Assembly: GCA_003024785.1 (NCBI GenBank)
Contig: PUQB01000246.1
Span: forward strand, 186,001-250,000
Direction: 5' to 3'
Length of the DNA stretch: 64,000 bases
Source of the DNA: Selaginella tamariscina
Taxonomy: Eukaryota > Streptophyta > Lycopodiopsida > Selaginellales > Selaginellaceae
Positions 11,033 through 22,240 of the stretch are shown piece by piece (the first letter of the stretch is position 1; the number at the start of each line of letters is the position of its first letter). The notes under the pieces were generated by a model. That model ran no database searches. It worked only from the letters and a program-made list of their open reading frames with translations, and was not told the DNA's origin. Made by a program: the position numbers and the translations under genes.

Positions 11033-12960
11033 AGTGAATCTTACGTTTGCATTTGGGTAGACATCATTTACAAGGTTGTTAGGATGAAATTTGAAGAGGG
11101 TTCTCTTGCATTGTAGAGTGCAAAATAAATCAAGGCTAACATAAGGGATGCAAGGTCACAATCAAATATATCTATGAGCTCACAAGGTAGAGGCTTGCTT
11201 GTTGTAAAAGATGAAGTGATCCTCTTTTTGCATAAAATTAAAGTTGGGAAGGCCTTGAGCTTCTCTTCATGTAATTTGCATACTTCTTCTATGTCGTCCG
11301 TGGTTGTGGCTGTTGTTGGGTTGAAATTACTAAGCTTATCATGGATATTGCGTACTTGCTTAGCCTGTGTGTGCACGGTGTCCATGAGTATCTTGTGTTT
11401 TTGTATAGACGCCACGTGATGTTCAAGTGCTCCTGGAGTTGTTTGTCGATGGCGTTGCAGTGGTTGTGGAGTTGTTGAGTGAGAGTCGTTCTCCCTGTTG
11501 AACCGCTACTTGCTGTATGAGGGAATCGACAACGCTCTGAAGATGTGAAAATTGACCTTCAAGCGTAGTGTCATTCGTTGGTTCTTGTGGTGGTGAAGCG
11601 GTTTGATTATGTGTGCGCTTAAACCCCTAGATGTGTCCCTCTCCTGACGATCTGCAGCATGATGCCCCATTTGTTGTAGTGGTGAATAGGGCTCTTGCTC
11701 CTTCCCTTATCGTGAATGCGTTCTTGGCTTGTTGTCCAGGTGTTGGTGAGAGCGAATGTGGTTCTTGATGTGCTGCTGTATAGCTGGATTCCGTACTTGC
11801 TCCGCCGTAGTCCATACCTATGGTACTTTGATGGGAGGAGTACCTGCGGTAGTTTGAGGATGAACTGATGGTGTGATGGTATTATGGTGTCTTCTGTATG
11901 GATGTTGTCTGATGGTGCTGAGTCTCCACACTCCATGTGTGCTGCGGAGGTGGCCCATTGCAATCTTCTGTATGGACGGGCCCTAGTGGCGTTGTGTCTT
12001 CACATTCCATGTGTGCTATGGAAGTTGATGCCATGGGATTGGTACGCATTCTTCGAAAGTCACCTGTGGTAACGGTCTCCTCTGTAGGAGTTGATCATCT
12101 TCTTCCTCGTCATCCACAAATTAGAGTGTTATTTTGGGTTCCTGTGTTTGTGATTCTTCCGGTTTCTTTGCTTGGGAGCGTGGTCGTTTCTTCGGCTTGG
12201 TGAGTAGTGGTGCGTCCAAATCACAAGCGTCGAAAACATTGTTGGGGTATTGGGAAGTGAGACCTAACCAAAATTCCATCCTTGTCGTGAGTACAGATGT
12301 ACCTATTGGTGCTAAATCTGCATGTGTAATACGGAGTGCTGTGAGAATGTGATGAAGCATTGGAAATACGGTTGTCTCCTTATCCTTGCTTTTGGGATTG
12401 TGTAGAGTTTGTAGCACATTGTAATCCCATGACGACTAACTCCCCCAATCTGGTTTGTGTCCCGGCTTGGATGTATGATAGACATATCCGATTTCCTTAT
12501 TGAAACCTGCTAGAGTTTTGCGGAAAGCAAAGGCAGTAGTGATTGCCTTGATGCGGCTCTTATGGGGCTCCGTAAGATGGATGCTAGTGCTGCGTTGGCA
12601 ATCCTTTGCTTCTGAAGAAATTGGTTGTAGTTGTCAGTGTAGGATTGAATGTACGTGTGGACTTGTGGAATTGGATCGAATGAAGCCTGCAGTTTTAGAA
12701 ATTCAAAGGCATCCCTAATAAGCTTACTTGTGAAAGTGAATGCCCTGCCGTGTAGTTGTAAAGCCTTGAGTTGTGGTGCGTAAGCTTTGATCGCTTGATC
12801 GACTAAACACTCCTTGTTGGTCCAATCGTTTGTGAACGAATACATCGAAGTATTTCTCCAACTGCATTCACTATATCCATTCTCGTGTCTCAGAAATGAG
12901 TGTTGTTGCTGGATGAGCAACACGGTACAATACTGCGGAAGTGGAACTGAGACTGCCGGT
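11033..12960 (-). pseudogene. Extra coding region between integrase and 3' LTR of element 3 (fossil)
   Basis: Downstream of the integrase end, the minus strand has three coding stretches (about 12923-12510, 12417-12121 and 11415-11068). They hold a Lys/Pro/Gln-rich segment (KKRPRSQAKKPEESQTQEP) and segments with predicted helices. They match no gag, pol or chromodomain that I recognise. Extra reading frames at this position are known in the Tat/Athila group of plant Ty3 elements. Their function is unknown and the region is broken. Confidence 0.5.
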
Positions 12961-13250
12961 TCAAACTGGGATGCGTATTCAGTGCTGTATCGGAATTGTT
13001 GTTGTGTCGGTGTACTCGTCCATCGATTCCATTAGTGAACAGTGAATGAAGGAAGAAAAAGATGAAGGACTAAAGATCATAAAAAGAAGAAATTGACCCT
13101 AGTATGTGCATTCGGTTGGGTGATGTTGCCATTTTATGCTTGGAAAATTTATGGTCTGTCAGTGTTTTTTGGGGAGTACACGTGGTGATAGTTGATTTGT
13201 TGGATGTGTGAACCCCTTGGTTTTCGGGAGATTTAACAGAGAATATCTCA

Positions 13251-14196
13251 TCATTGGATTTTGTATTTCTCGGACTTCCCATTTCTTGGATTTCGAATCT
13301 TGCTCGTGTGAATTATCCTGTCAATGTTTCCAGAAGATTCTGTGTTTTTCTCTTTCTTATTCCGAGTCGTTGTTGTGATCGTGTTGCGTGTTGTGTGAGT
13401 CTTGCTCCGGCTTGTTGTGCGTATCGTATTCCGACTTGTTGTGTAAGTTGTGTTCCAACTTGTTTGTGAGTTGTATTCCAGCTTGTTGTGTGAGTCGTAT
13501 TCCGGCTTGTTGTGTGAGTCGTATTCTGGCTTGTTGTGTGAGTCGTATTCTGGGTCATTGTCGAGATCGTCCTCTAGCTTGTTGATGGTGTACTTCCGTA
13601 TGCAATTTGCATTTGTTGTAAGTAGGACTCGCGTTGTATCATCCATAAGAGTGACAGTATTGTTGGCTCGTATATCCATAATAATGTATGGTCCATACCA
13701 TTTAGACTTGAACTTATGACTAATGAGTCTAAGATTTCCTCGATAATGCCAAACCAATTCTCTGACTTGAAATACGGGTCGTCGTTGTACTCTTTGAAAT
13801 CGTTCATGCCATGCCTTAATGCGTGTTTGAATTGCTTGAATGTTGAAGACTGCTTGCTATCTTTTCTCATCGAGTTTTTTGAGTTGTAGTAGTCGTTGTC
13901 TGACTTGCTCTGGTTCCCCAATTTTGTACTCGAGTGACATTCGTAATGATGGTATGATATATTCAATGGGTGTAATTGCTTCCAATCTATATGTTAGTTG
14001 AAACGGTGTAAACTTTGTTGCGACTTTATACGTAGTATGGTATGCCCATAATGCGGAAGTGAGTTTTTCGTCTCAGTTCTTGCGATTCGTGTTCACTATC
14101 TTGGTTAATACAGTTTTTAAATTTTGTTGGTAGCTTCTGCCTATCCATTGCCTTGTGGATAATACGCTGTAAGACATAATGTTTCACTAAATACTC
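13251..14196 (-). pseudogene. Integrase C-terminal part of element 3 (fossil)
   Basis: The minus strand encodes the end of an integrase, including LVWHYRGNLRLISHKFKSKWYGPYII, a form of the GPF/Y-like module in Ty3 integrases, followed by a repeated tail. The stretch is cut at its upstream side by the 14197-21390 insertion and continues at 21396. Broken copy. Confidence 0.7.
13388..13560 (-). repeat. 24-bp tandem repeat in the integrase tail
   Basis: About seven copies of a 24-bp unit containing CTTGTTGTGTGAGTCGTATT on the plus strand. On the minus strand this reads as repeated EYDSHNKP octapeptides. It is a minisatellite inside the retroelement coding tail; copies near the ends are diverged. 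Confidence 0.8.
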
Positions 14197-15944
14197 TGTC
14201 AGAGTTTTAACCCAAAGGGCCAACACGTGGCAACACGTGGCTGCCAGGTGGCCATTCGGCGTCATCACCCTGTGTGAGCAACGCTAAGTTTCCCAGAACA
14301 ACCCCAACGACCCCTAGGGTTAGACTCTAATGCCCAAGTGGACAGGAGACTTAGGGTTTAGCCTAAGTCTCCCTAGAATGTCTGCCCCCAGAACCCTTGA
14401 GGGATAACCCTAGTTGACTTAGGGTTTAGCCTAAGTCTCCCTAGAGTGTCTACCCCCAAAACCCTTGAGGGATAACCCTAGTTGACTTAGGGTCTTGCCC
14501 TAGAAGACCTAGACAGGCTCATGCCCTAACCCCCATCAAGGAGACGTGTGTTCCACACATACCCCTGACAGAGCTAAGGCATCGTCACTTACCCCTTGAG
14601 GAATCACCCTCATCCGGGAGTACAACCCCTTTAGGGCGACAAGGGGTACCTAACCCCTAAGGGTTTGAGTGGCCAAGTTATACCCTAGACCTAGGGCTAG
14701 TACTTAGTGAGGACACGAGTGTGCCGTAGGCGACACGAGTGTTCTGCTAAGCAAACTCCCTAAGGCTAGGTTTGGGATAACCCTAAGCACATGACCTTGC
14801 GAGTGCCTCACGAAAGGGCTCTGCTAACATGTTTAGGTTGTTCAACCCTTGAATTCCAAGGAGAACACTCCCCTAGCCAAGTGTGCCAAAGCACACCTAG
14901 TTATGAGACCTAACCTCCCTTGAGCGGATGCCCAAGGCTTAGCACCCTAGTGCAAGCACAAGCATGTTTGTTTGCTAAAGTATCCAACCCCTTGGCGACA
15001 AGCCCATGACATAACCCCAAAGGGCGTGCCTCAGGCGTTGTACCATGTGACGTTTAGCCCAGTGTCACATCTCCATGTGACACTGCCTTCCCCGATGTGG
15101 GCTATCATGCCATAGCCCTTAGATTCAAGAGTTGCACCAAGTGCCACAAACGTGGCTCCTAAATGCCAACTCTAGAACCCCTATGAACCCTCAGGAATAG
15201 GTAACGTGAACCTGTCAAACAAGATCCCACGCCCACAGTTGGACAAGGACACGGATGTGCCTTGCTTGGCCTGTGTTACACCTAGCTTGACGTGGAGGAG
15301 GAGGCTGGAGACAAGCCTCAACCTCTGCCTCTTGGAACGTGCATTCCGACAAGACCTCCCAGGCATGGATTCGCCAACGTTAAGGGTAAGCTACCCCGAA
15401 GGTGGGACGTACCCCTGGCATCTGGAAGTTAGGGCGGCACAACAGAGGGTTGTGCCTTGACGACACAAGCTAGAGCTTGCACCGGGAGAAGAGTAACGAG
15501 CTCAGTCATGAACCCAGGAACCCTCACTCCTATATACTACCTTATTTATGTGACAGGCCCCCCCCCTGTTTTCCTGTTTACATAAGTGGGCTAGCACTGA
15601 AATCTCATTCCCAGAGGAACATACTTGGTGAGTTATCCATCGACCCCTAAACCCTAACCTGTCAAACCTGGGGTATTTCTAAGCATATCCGACATGCCGA
15701 ACTCACCGGAACTAGCCATTAATCCAACCGGGACACGGAAAACAAGGTAAGAGTTTTCTAGAAGGTAAGTGCTAGCTTCGCTTAGAGTTTCTCGAATATC
15801 TAAGGACACCGGCCGGACTACCCCTAAACACCTAAGTGCACTAAGCGGGCTGTTTCTCACTACATCTAGGGCTTGTCAACATAGTACAGTAGGTAACAAC
15901 AGTCAACGTCCAAAGTAAGAGGAGTCATAGTAAAAACTATGACA
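14197..15944 (-). repeat. LTR of element 4, left
   Basis: 1748 bp, TGTCAGAG to TATGACA as read on the plus strand (reversed, TGTCATAG to CTCTGACA). It contains an internal duplication of about 85 bp with the shared text AGGGATAACCCTAGTTGACT (near 14401 and 14468), present in both LTRs. Nearly identical to 19654-21390. Confidence 0.9.
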
Positions 15945-16250
15945 CACTCCCCGCCTTTGAAAATGTCAACGTCCTCGTTGACGTCCAACTCCAAGACTAG
16001 ATAATGTTAGAAAAAATTAACCAAAACTAACATATCACTCTATGCGGAGTCAGCCAAAAGTTCACATAAGTTTTATTACCCCCCTTGCATTACGCGAAAC
16101 CAAGTACTTCAGAACCGTCGTTCACTGAGTCGTAAACCCAGCTGCCGGAGGCACCACCTGCGACATGAAGTCACTTGGAGACCTTTTGCACGTCTGCAAA
16201 GTCTGTCACCCGACGCACACAACACTGGTTAATTTCTTTACTTAACTAGA

Positions 16251-16335
16251 ATTTATATTGGAGGCCTCTAGTTAGTGTTGTTGCCGGCCCCTTGGTTAAC
16301 AAGAAATAAAGACTTGCTTTATTCCTTAATATTAA
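16251..16335 (-). repeat. Partial copy of the 152-bp short repeat
   Basis: The reverse complement matches the right half of 504-655: GGCCGGCAACAACACTAACT, the CTTTATTTCTT block and the AATAAAGCAAG signal are all present. The left half with the TATA box is missing. Confidence 0.75.
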
Positions 16336-19300
16336 ATGCTGTTGACGACCTCTGTCATCTAACGCACAACAAGCACTTCTCAAATGCTTGACCAAACACC
16401 TTCGCATTTCTTTGATTTTCCAATGGTCCCACATCTCCACATGTTACGATATTATAGCTTACATCTCTGCATCCCTCGGTGCTTCTCATTACCCCTTTTC
16501 ATAAGGGTCTGCTACTATACCTATCTCTCATTAGTATATAGCTACGCCAGACTAAGTATGAGACTTTTATCGGAATCAAGCTCTTTTCCGATAAAGAGTA
16601 CAAGTCGTAAAACCCTGTTCTTTGTAAACATGTCAATCTGGCCAGAGGCGATCACAGAGGCGCATGGCTGTACACATGTATACAACAAGGTCTTGCCAAT
16701 CTACCAACTGCCATTCACTTGGTGTGTTATTAACATAAATTTATTCCCGATAGGAATCAAATTCAGTCAAATCCTGACCAAGTGTGATAGCCTTACCATT
16801 GTCTTTCGAACCATCTTTGTACTCTTTCATAACACCGACCAGTTCAGGGACCAGATAAGCTAACATACCTTTCTTACAAACAATGTGGAAACCAGGAAAT
16901 TCAACCCATCTCTAGTGCCTCAATCGACAACTTTAGATAACACGTCTCTTAATTGTCACTTCATTGTACTCATTCCCCAAAGAGCACATCTACTAGATGC
17001 CGTTCAAACTTCCTAACTCTTATCTACTAAGTTCAAAATACAAATTTTAAGAACTTAGTTTCCACGATAAGAGTCTCCTGAACTCGTAATACTGCACGCC
17101 TCCATAACATTATATTTATTTCCAACTTAAATTGATTTCGTAAATGTTTCTCAACACTATACCGAAGTATAGCATTTTCACTAATTCAAGCAATTAGTGT
17201 TTTGATAAACATCTTTTTAAACTAATCCTTATTCATAAACAGTTGCAATTTCGATATTGATACTCTTGAATGGATAATGATCGTTTTAACGTTCAAATCC
17301 TAAGTTTATCAACTAGTTGTTATACTAGGATATAAACTTACAATCATATCAATTTAAAATGCTACAATAATATAGACATGGTCTTAGTTTACATGAACCG
17401 AACTTCAATTTTGAGATGGACATATATGTTATGACAGTATTCGAGGAACTTGTTCAGAGACTAAGAGGAATCATGAACTAGTGTCTGGTTCATCTAATTG
17501 ATTTAGTAAGATATCAACCTCCACATAAATGTTATCATAACACTGAAGTGTTATATCAACTTCATGTTTTAGTCATACCTTATAATTCAATAGATCTCCC
17601 CAAACATGAATAAAATATCTAGTTCAGTACATTGAACTAAGATACATTATTCACTCTAGACACCTAGCAATCCAGAAAGTATCACATTGCCCCTCAAGCA
17701 ATGTATTGAGAAATGTCTCATTTCTCAACTAACTTGAAAACACGTTTCAAGTTATAACACTAAGGTAGTGCCTTACCAAAGTGTCAGACTCAAATCCACT
17801 TGAGTCTTTATATTATATGATTACGGCCACCTCATGTGATCATAACCAAGTTTGATATTGAGCGCTCCAAACTCAATATTGAAGAGATATCATACATACT
17901 TTGACAAGTCATTTATAACCAATCTTGAAAAGATTGTCACAAATTCTGCCAAAGTTTAGAATATAAATATCTCAACAGATGAGGTGATAGGAAACCTCAT
18001 ATTTCGAACCGGATATTGGACGAACCTTGAACTACAATCATCAAGAAGGGACACCATCTTCTTGAGCTAATCCCGCTACTCACTTCAAGAATATTGAACC
18101 AACTCAAGGAACACCATCAAACCTTGAGATAGAACTAACAACTAACCCAAGGAATACAATCAAACCTTGAGTCAAGAATAGTTCTATTTTTCAATATTCC
18201 GAAAGATTGAAGATACATACTTTATTTGTTCTTTAAGTGCCCACATTTGCGACCATGATGCAGAGTCAAGAAACCGTCTTTTGAATAATCGTATTCGACT
18301 CTAAAATGAAATTGATATTGAAAATCAATATCAACTTCAATTCTCATCGAACACCGACTCTCTGAGGAGGTACATGCACTTAAACCTCCAATGGAAATCC
18401 GATTACTAGCTCATTGTAATTCTCAACATAAGTTATCAAACTTAGCAAGTTTCCTTACTTAGTCGATAAACAAAGTGAGAATCCCAAATCATGCTCTTCT
18501 TAACCAAGGAATCACCCTTGTTCAAGACTTCTCCCCACATTGCAAACAACGTTACAGTTTCAAGATTAAAGAGTTAACAATGAAAATGCACAAGTGTGCG
18601 CCGAACGCCTTCACTATGCAAGTCTTCATTACTCAGTAAACTAAAAATGTAAACGTATGTTTCCAACATTACTCTTTCTGATAGATCATGCCATCTATCC
18701 CAAAAGTTGCATTGATAGGGATGCAACATTAAATCCGTCTACTGCCAAAATATATTTATCTCATTCTTATGATCCCATATGAGATAACTTCATAATCAAG
18801 TTAGCGAGCTAGCTAACTTGAATATAAAGTGCGCGCCTTACAACAACTAAGGTTTCAAGTTGTACTTTGTTCAAATAGACTTGAACTTAGTAAACTATTT
18901 CACCTAATGTTACTTGCAGCTAGCGTCATCAAATATTGCGAACATCGGACAATACTTTGATTACATTGGATCTTCGAACCAACTGCTTAACATATTCATC
19001 ATATGTTAATATTTGACATTCGTTGTATTATAAGTTCATCACCATAGTCTGCTTCTAGAGTTACACTCTCGGAAACATGCACTATAATAAGAGCTTATTT
19101 TACACTTTATGTCAAAATGTAGTGTTCATTCTTATGTTTGAATATGCCCCTTCTCCGAAGTCAAAGATGCACTTCTGAACATAAGTCTTTCCCCGTTTGA
19201 ACACTATTGTTGGACGATATTGAATCTTGACCTAAGCCAAAACTCAATGGACACTGTCTGTTTCAAATCATGTGTTATCCCAAATTCAAACACCTTAAAG

Positions 19301-19633
19301 AAAAAGAAAAATTTTCAATAATGTGTAATAGGATATCACAAGCCCACTCACAAGACTTAGTTTGTAAGCCAGAACAAACTAACATGCCATGTCTTGTGGA
19401 AGTATATGGTAAAGTAACCTGGCATATAACCTTGGAAGTTGCCTTCCAAGTGCTACCACATTAAGTCCATAACCCACACCCACTTTAAGTAGTGTTCTTT
19501 GAAGAGTTATAGATCTCAGGACCAACTCTCCACGCAGAATTCAGACATTAGCCGAAAGTGATAGAGTACTTCAAGAATTTAGAACTAACTAAACCCTAAA
19601 ATACACTACACTTTAGGTAGTCCTACTGACCGA

Positions 19634-19652
19634 GAATAGGCTCCGATACCAA
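19634..19652 (-). promoter_or_regulatory. Primer binding site of element 4 (initiator Met tRNA)
   Basis: On the minus strand, right after the 5' LTR, the sequence reads TTGGTATCGGAGCC. Plant initiator Met tRNA ends GGCTCTGATACCA, so the match is 13 of 14 with one mismatch. This is the usual primer for plant LTR elements and fixes the orientation. Confidence 0.85.
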
Positions 19653-19653
19653 T

Positions 19654-21390
19654 TGTCAGAGTTTTAACCCAAAGGGCCAACACGTGGCAACACGGTGGCC
19701 ATTCGGCGTCATCACCCTGTGTGAGCAACGCTAAGTTTCCCAGAACAACCCCAACGACCCCTAGGGTTAGACTCTAATGCCCAAGTGGACAGGAGACTTA
19801 GGGTTTAGCCTAAGTCTCCCTAGAATGTCTGCCCCCAGAACCCTTGAGGGATAACCCTAGTTGACTTAGGGTTTAGCCTAAGTCTCCCTAGAGTGTCTAC
19901 CCCCAAAACCCTTGAGGGATAACCCTAGTTGACTTAGGGTCTTGCCCTAGAAGACCTAGACAGGCTCATGCCCTAACCCCCATCAAGGAGACGTGTGTTC
20001 CACACATACCCCTGACAGAGCTAAGGCATCGTCACTTACCCCTTGAGGAATCACCCTCATCCGGGAGTACAACCCCTTTAGGGCACAAGGGGTACCCTGA
20101 ACCCCTAAGGGTTTGAGTGGCCAAGTTATACCCTAGACCTAGGGCTAGTACTTAGTGAGGACACGAGTGTGCCGTAGGCGGACACGAGTGTTCTGCTAAG
20201 CAAACTCCCTAAGGCTAGGTTTGGGATAACCCTAAGCACATGACCTTGCGAGTGCCTCACGAAAGGGCTCTGCTAACATGCTTAGGTTGTTCAACCCTTG
20301 AATTCCAAGGAGAACACTCCCCTAGCCAAGTGTGCCAAAGCACACCTAGTTATGAGACCTAACCTCCCTTGAGCGGATGCCCAAGGCTTAGCACCCTAGT
20401 GCAAGCACAAGCATGTTGTTTGCTAAAGTATCCAACCCCTTGGCGACAAGCCCATGACATAACCCCAAAGGGCGTGCCTCAGGCGTTGTACCATGTGACG
20501 TTTAGCCCAGTGTCACATCTCCATGTGACACTGCCTTCCCCGATGTGGGCTATCATGCCATAGCCCTTAGATTCAAGAGTTGCACCAAGTGCCACAAACG
20601 TGGCTCCTAAATGCCAACTCTAGAACCCCTCAATGAACCCTCAGGAACTAGGTAACGTGAACCTGTCAAACAAGATCCCACGCCCACAGTTGGACAAGGA
20701 CACGGATGTGCCTTGCTTGGCCGTGTGCTACACCTAGCTTGACGTGGAGGAGGAGGCTGGAGACAAGCCTCAACCTCTGCCTCTTGGAACGTGCATTCCG
20801 ACAAGACCTCCCAGGCATGGATTCGCCAACGTTAAGGGAAGGTGGGACGTACCCCTGGCATCTGGAAGTTAGGGCGGCACAACAGAGGGTTGTGCCTTGA
20901 CGACACAAGCTAGAGCTTGCACCGGGAGAAGAGTAACGAGCTCAGTCATGAACCCAGGAACCCTCACTCCTATATACTACCTTATTTATGTGACAGAGGC
21001 CCCCCCCCTGTTTTCCTGTTTACATAAGTGGGCTAGCACTGAAATCTCATTCCCAGAGGGAACATACTTGGTGAGTTATCCATCGACCCCTAAACCCTAA
21101 CCTGTCAAACCTGGGGGTATTTCTAAGCATATCCGACATGCCGAACTCACCGGAACTAGCCATTAATCCAACGGGACACGGAAAACAAGGTAAGAGTTTT
21201 CTAGAAGGTAAGTGCTACCTTCGCTTAGAGTTTCTCGAATATCTAAGGACAGCCGGCCGGACTACCCCTAAACACCTAAGTGCACTAAGCGGGGCTGTTT
21301 CTCACTACATCTAGGGCTTGTCAACATAGTACAGTAGGTAACAACAGTCAACGTCCAAAGTAAAGAGGAGTCATAGTAAAAACTATGACA
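19654..21390 (-). repeat. LTR of element 4, right (5' LTR)
   Basis: 1737 bp, partner of 14197-15944. Differences between the two are few and are mostly one- or two-base length changes. The pattern suggests a young insertion and some base-call noise. Confidence 0.9.
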
Positions 21391-21395
21391 TACTC

Positions 21396-21644
21396 GTTAC
21401 AAAAACTTTGATGACGTTGTGACAAAATGCGTTCATTGGTCACTAATAAGTTCCATAGGAATACCAAATCGTACTACAATATTCTCGTAGATAAACTTGG
21501 TGATGTTGTTGCGCAGTAATCCCATAATGTGATAGCTTCTGCCTATTAGTAATTAATCTGTCAAACTAGTATATATTGATTCTTTTTGTTATTTTAGGAT
21601 TGATTGGTCCCATATAAATCCATTCCCCACTTCATAAATGGTGC
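21396..21644 (-). pseudogene. Integrase core part of element 3 (fossil)
   Basis: Minus-strand relics of an integrase core (KWGMDLYG near the right end, IVVRFGIPMELIS near 21440) lie between the LARD-like element and the DNA transposon. The block joins 14196 on one side and 41021 on the other as parts of one fossil retroelement. Confidence 0.75.
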
Positions 21645-21648
21645 TAAT

Positions 21649-21675
21649 ATGCAAGTTGTAACTAAAATGGGCATG
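21649..21675 (+). repeat. Left terminal inverted repeat of the DNA transposon
   Basis: 27 bp beginning ATGCAAGTTGTAACTAAAAT. The reverse complement of 40990-41016 differs at two positions, and the end of the 57088-58037 copy differs at five. The adjacent 565 bp is AT-rich subterminal DNA without genes. Confidence 0.85.
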
Positions 21676-22240
21676 GCTATAGTCCCATTTCCTAATAATT
21701 AGCAATTTTAGCTATTTAATTAGCATTTTCTAATATTAAAGGAATATTCTTTAGAATATATGTTTGAAAATAGAATATTCTTTAAAATATTCTATTTTGT
21801 ATTCTACCCTTTAATAAATTATAGCATTCATTAAACAAAAATTAATAACATTATAAAAGTAGAAGGTATTAAATTATATAATTATTGCCTATATAAACAA
21901 TTAAGGAAGAGCATAAGAGGTACATATATAAATATTGATGTTGTTATTAAAATATTAATATTAAATATAACATTATTAATTAAAAATTTGTAGTAGTAAT
22001 AATATATATATAAAATCCTATATAATATAGTCAATCTTCCATATCATTTTTTAAATTATATAGTTAAGTAAACAATTTGGTACTATTATTAAAGAGTTTA
22101 TAATAATTATGAATATTAAAATATATGATATTTTATAATTTTGTAATTGCTTTAAGCTTCAGAAAAACATACATTCCCTTGCAATTTTGTTAATCGTGAC
22201 TTTATCAATGCTTCTTGACATCCACCCATATCGAATAGAT

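Larger units (their letters stand above)
15945..19653 (-). other. Internal region of element 4
   Basis: 3.7 kb without a recognisable protein. A partial copy of the 152-bp short repeat lies at 16251-16335 in reverse. The minus-strand primer site is at 19636-19652 and the purine tract at 15945-15958. The sequence has short repeated phrases (AACCTTGAG, ATCAAACCTTGAG) but no tandem structure that I can define. Confidence 0.7.
14197..21390 (-). mobile_element. LARD-like non-autonomous LTR element (element 4)
   Basis: Two long LTRs (14197-15944 and 19654-21390) flank a 3.7-kb internal region, and the whole is bounded by a perfect 5-bp duplication TACTC (14192-14196, 21391-21395). A primer site next to the right LTR and a purine tract (AAAGGCGGGGAGTG) next to the left LTR show minus-strand orientation. 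I recognise no gag or pol motif in the internal region, and the longest open frame is about 160 codons. Long LTRs with a conserved non-coding core match the description of large retrotransposon derivatives (LARDs). The LTRs are nearly identical, so the insertion is recent. It sits inside the integrase region of element 3. Confidence 0.9.

Noticed and set aside
15206-15460. Small proteins in the LTRs of element 4 and its solo copies
   Set aside because: Open frames recur in both LTRs because the DNA is repeated; frames differ between copies and show no known domain.
16384-16863. 160-codon frame inside element 4
   Set aside because: No motif, no homology that I recognise, and it lies on the strand opposite to the element. 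Probably chance in a non-coding core.
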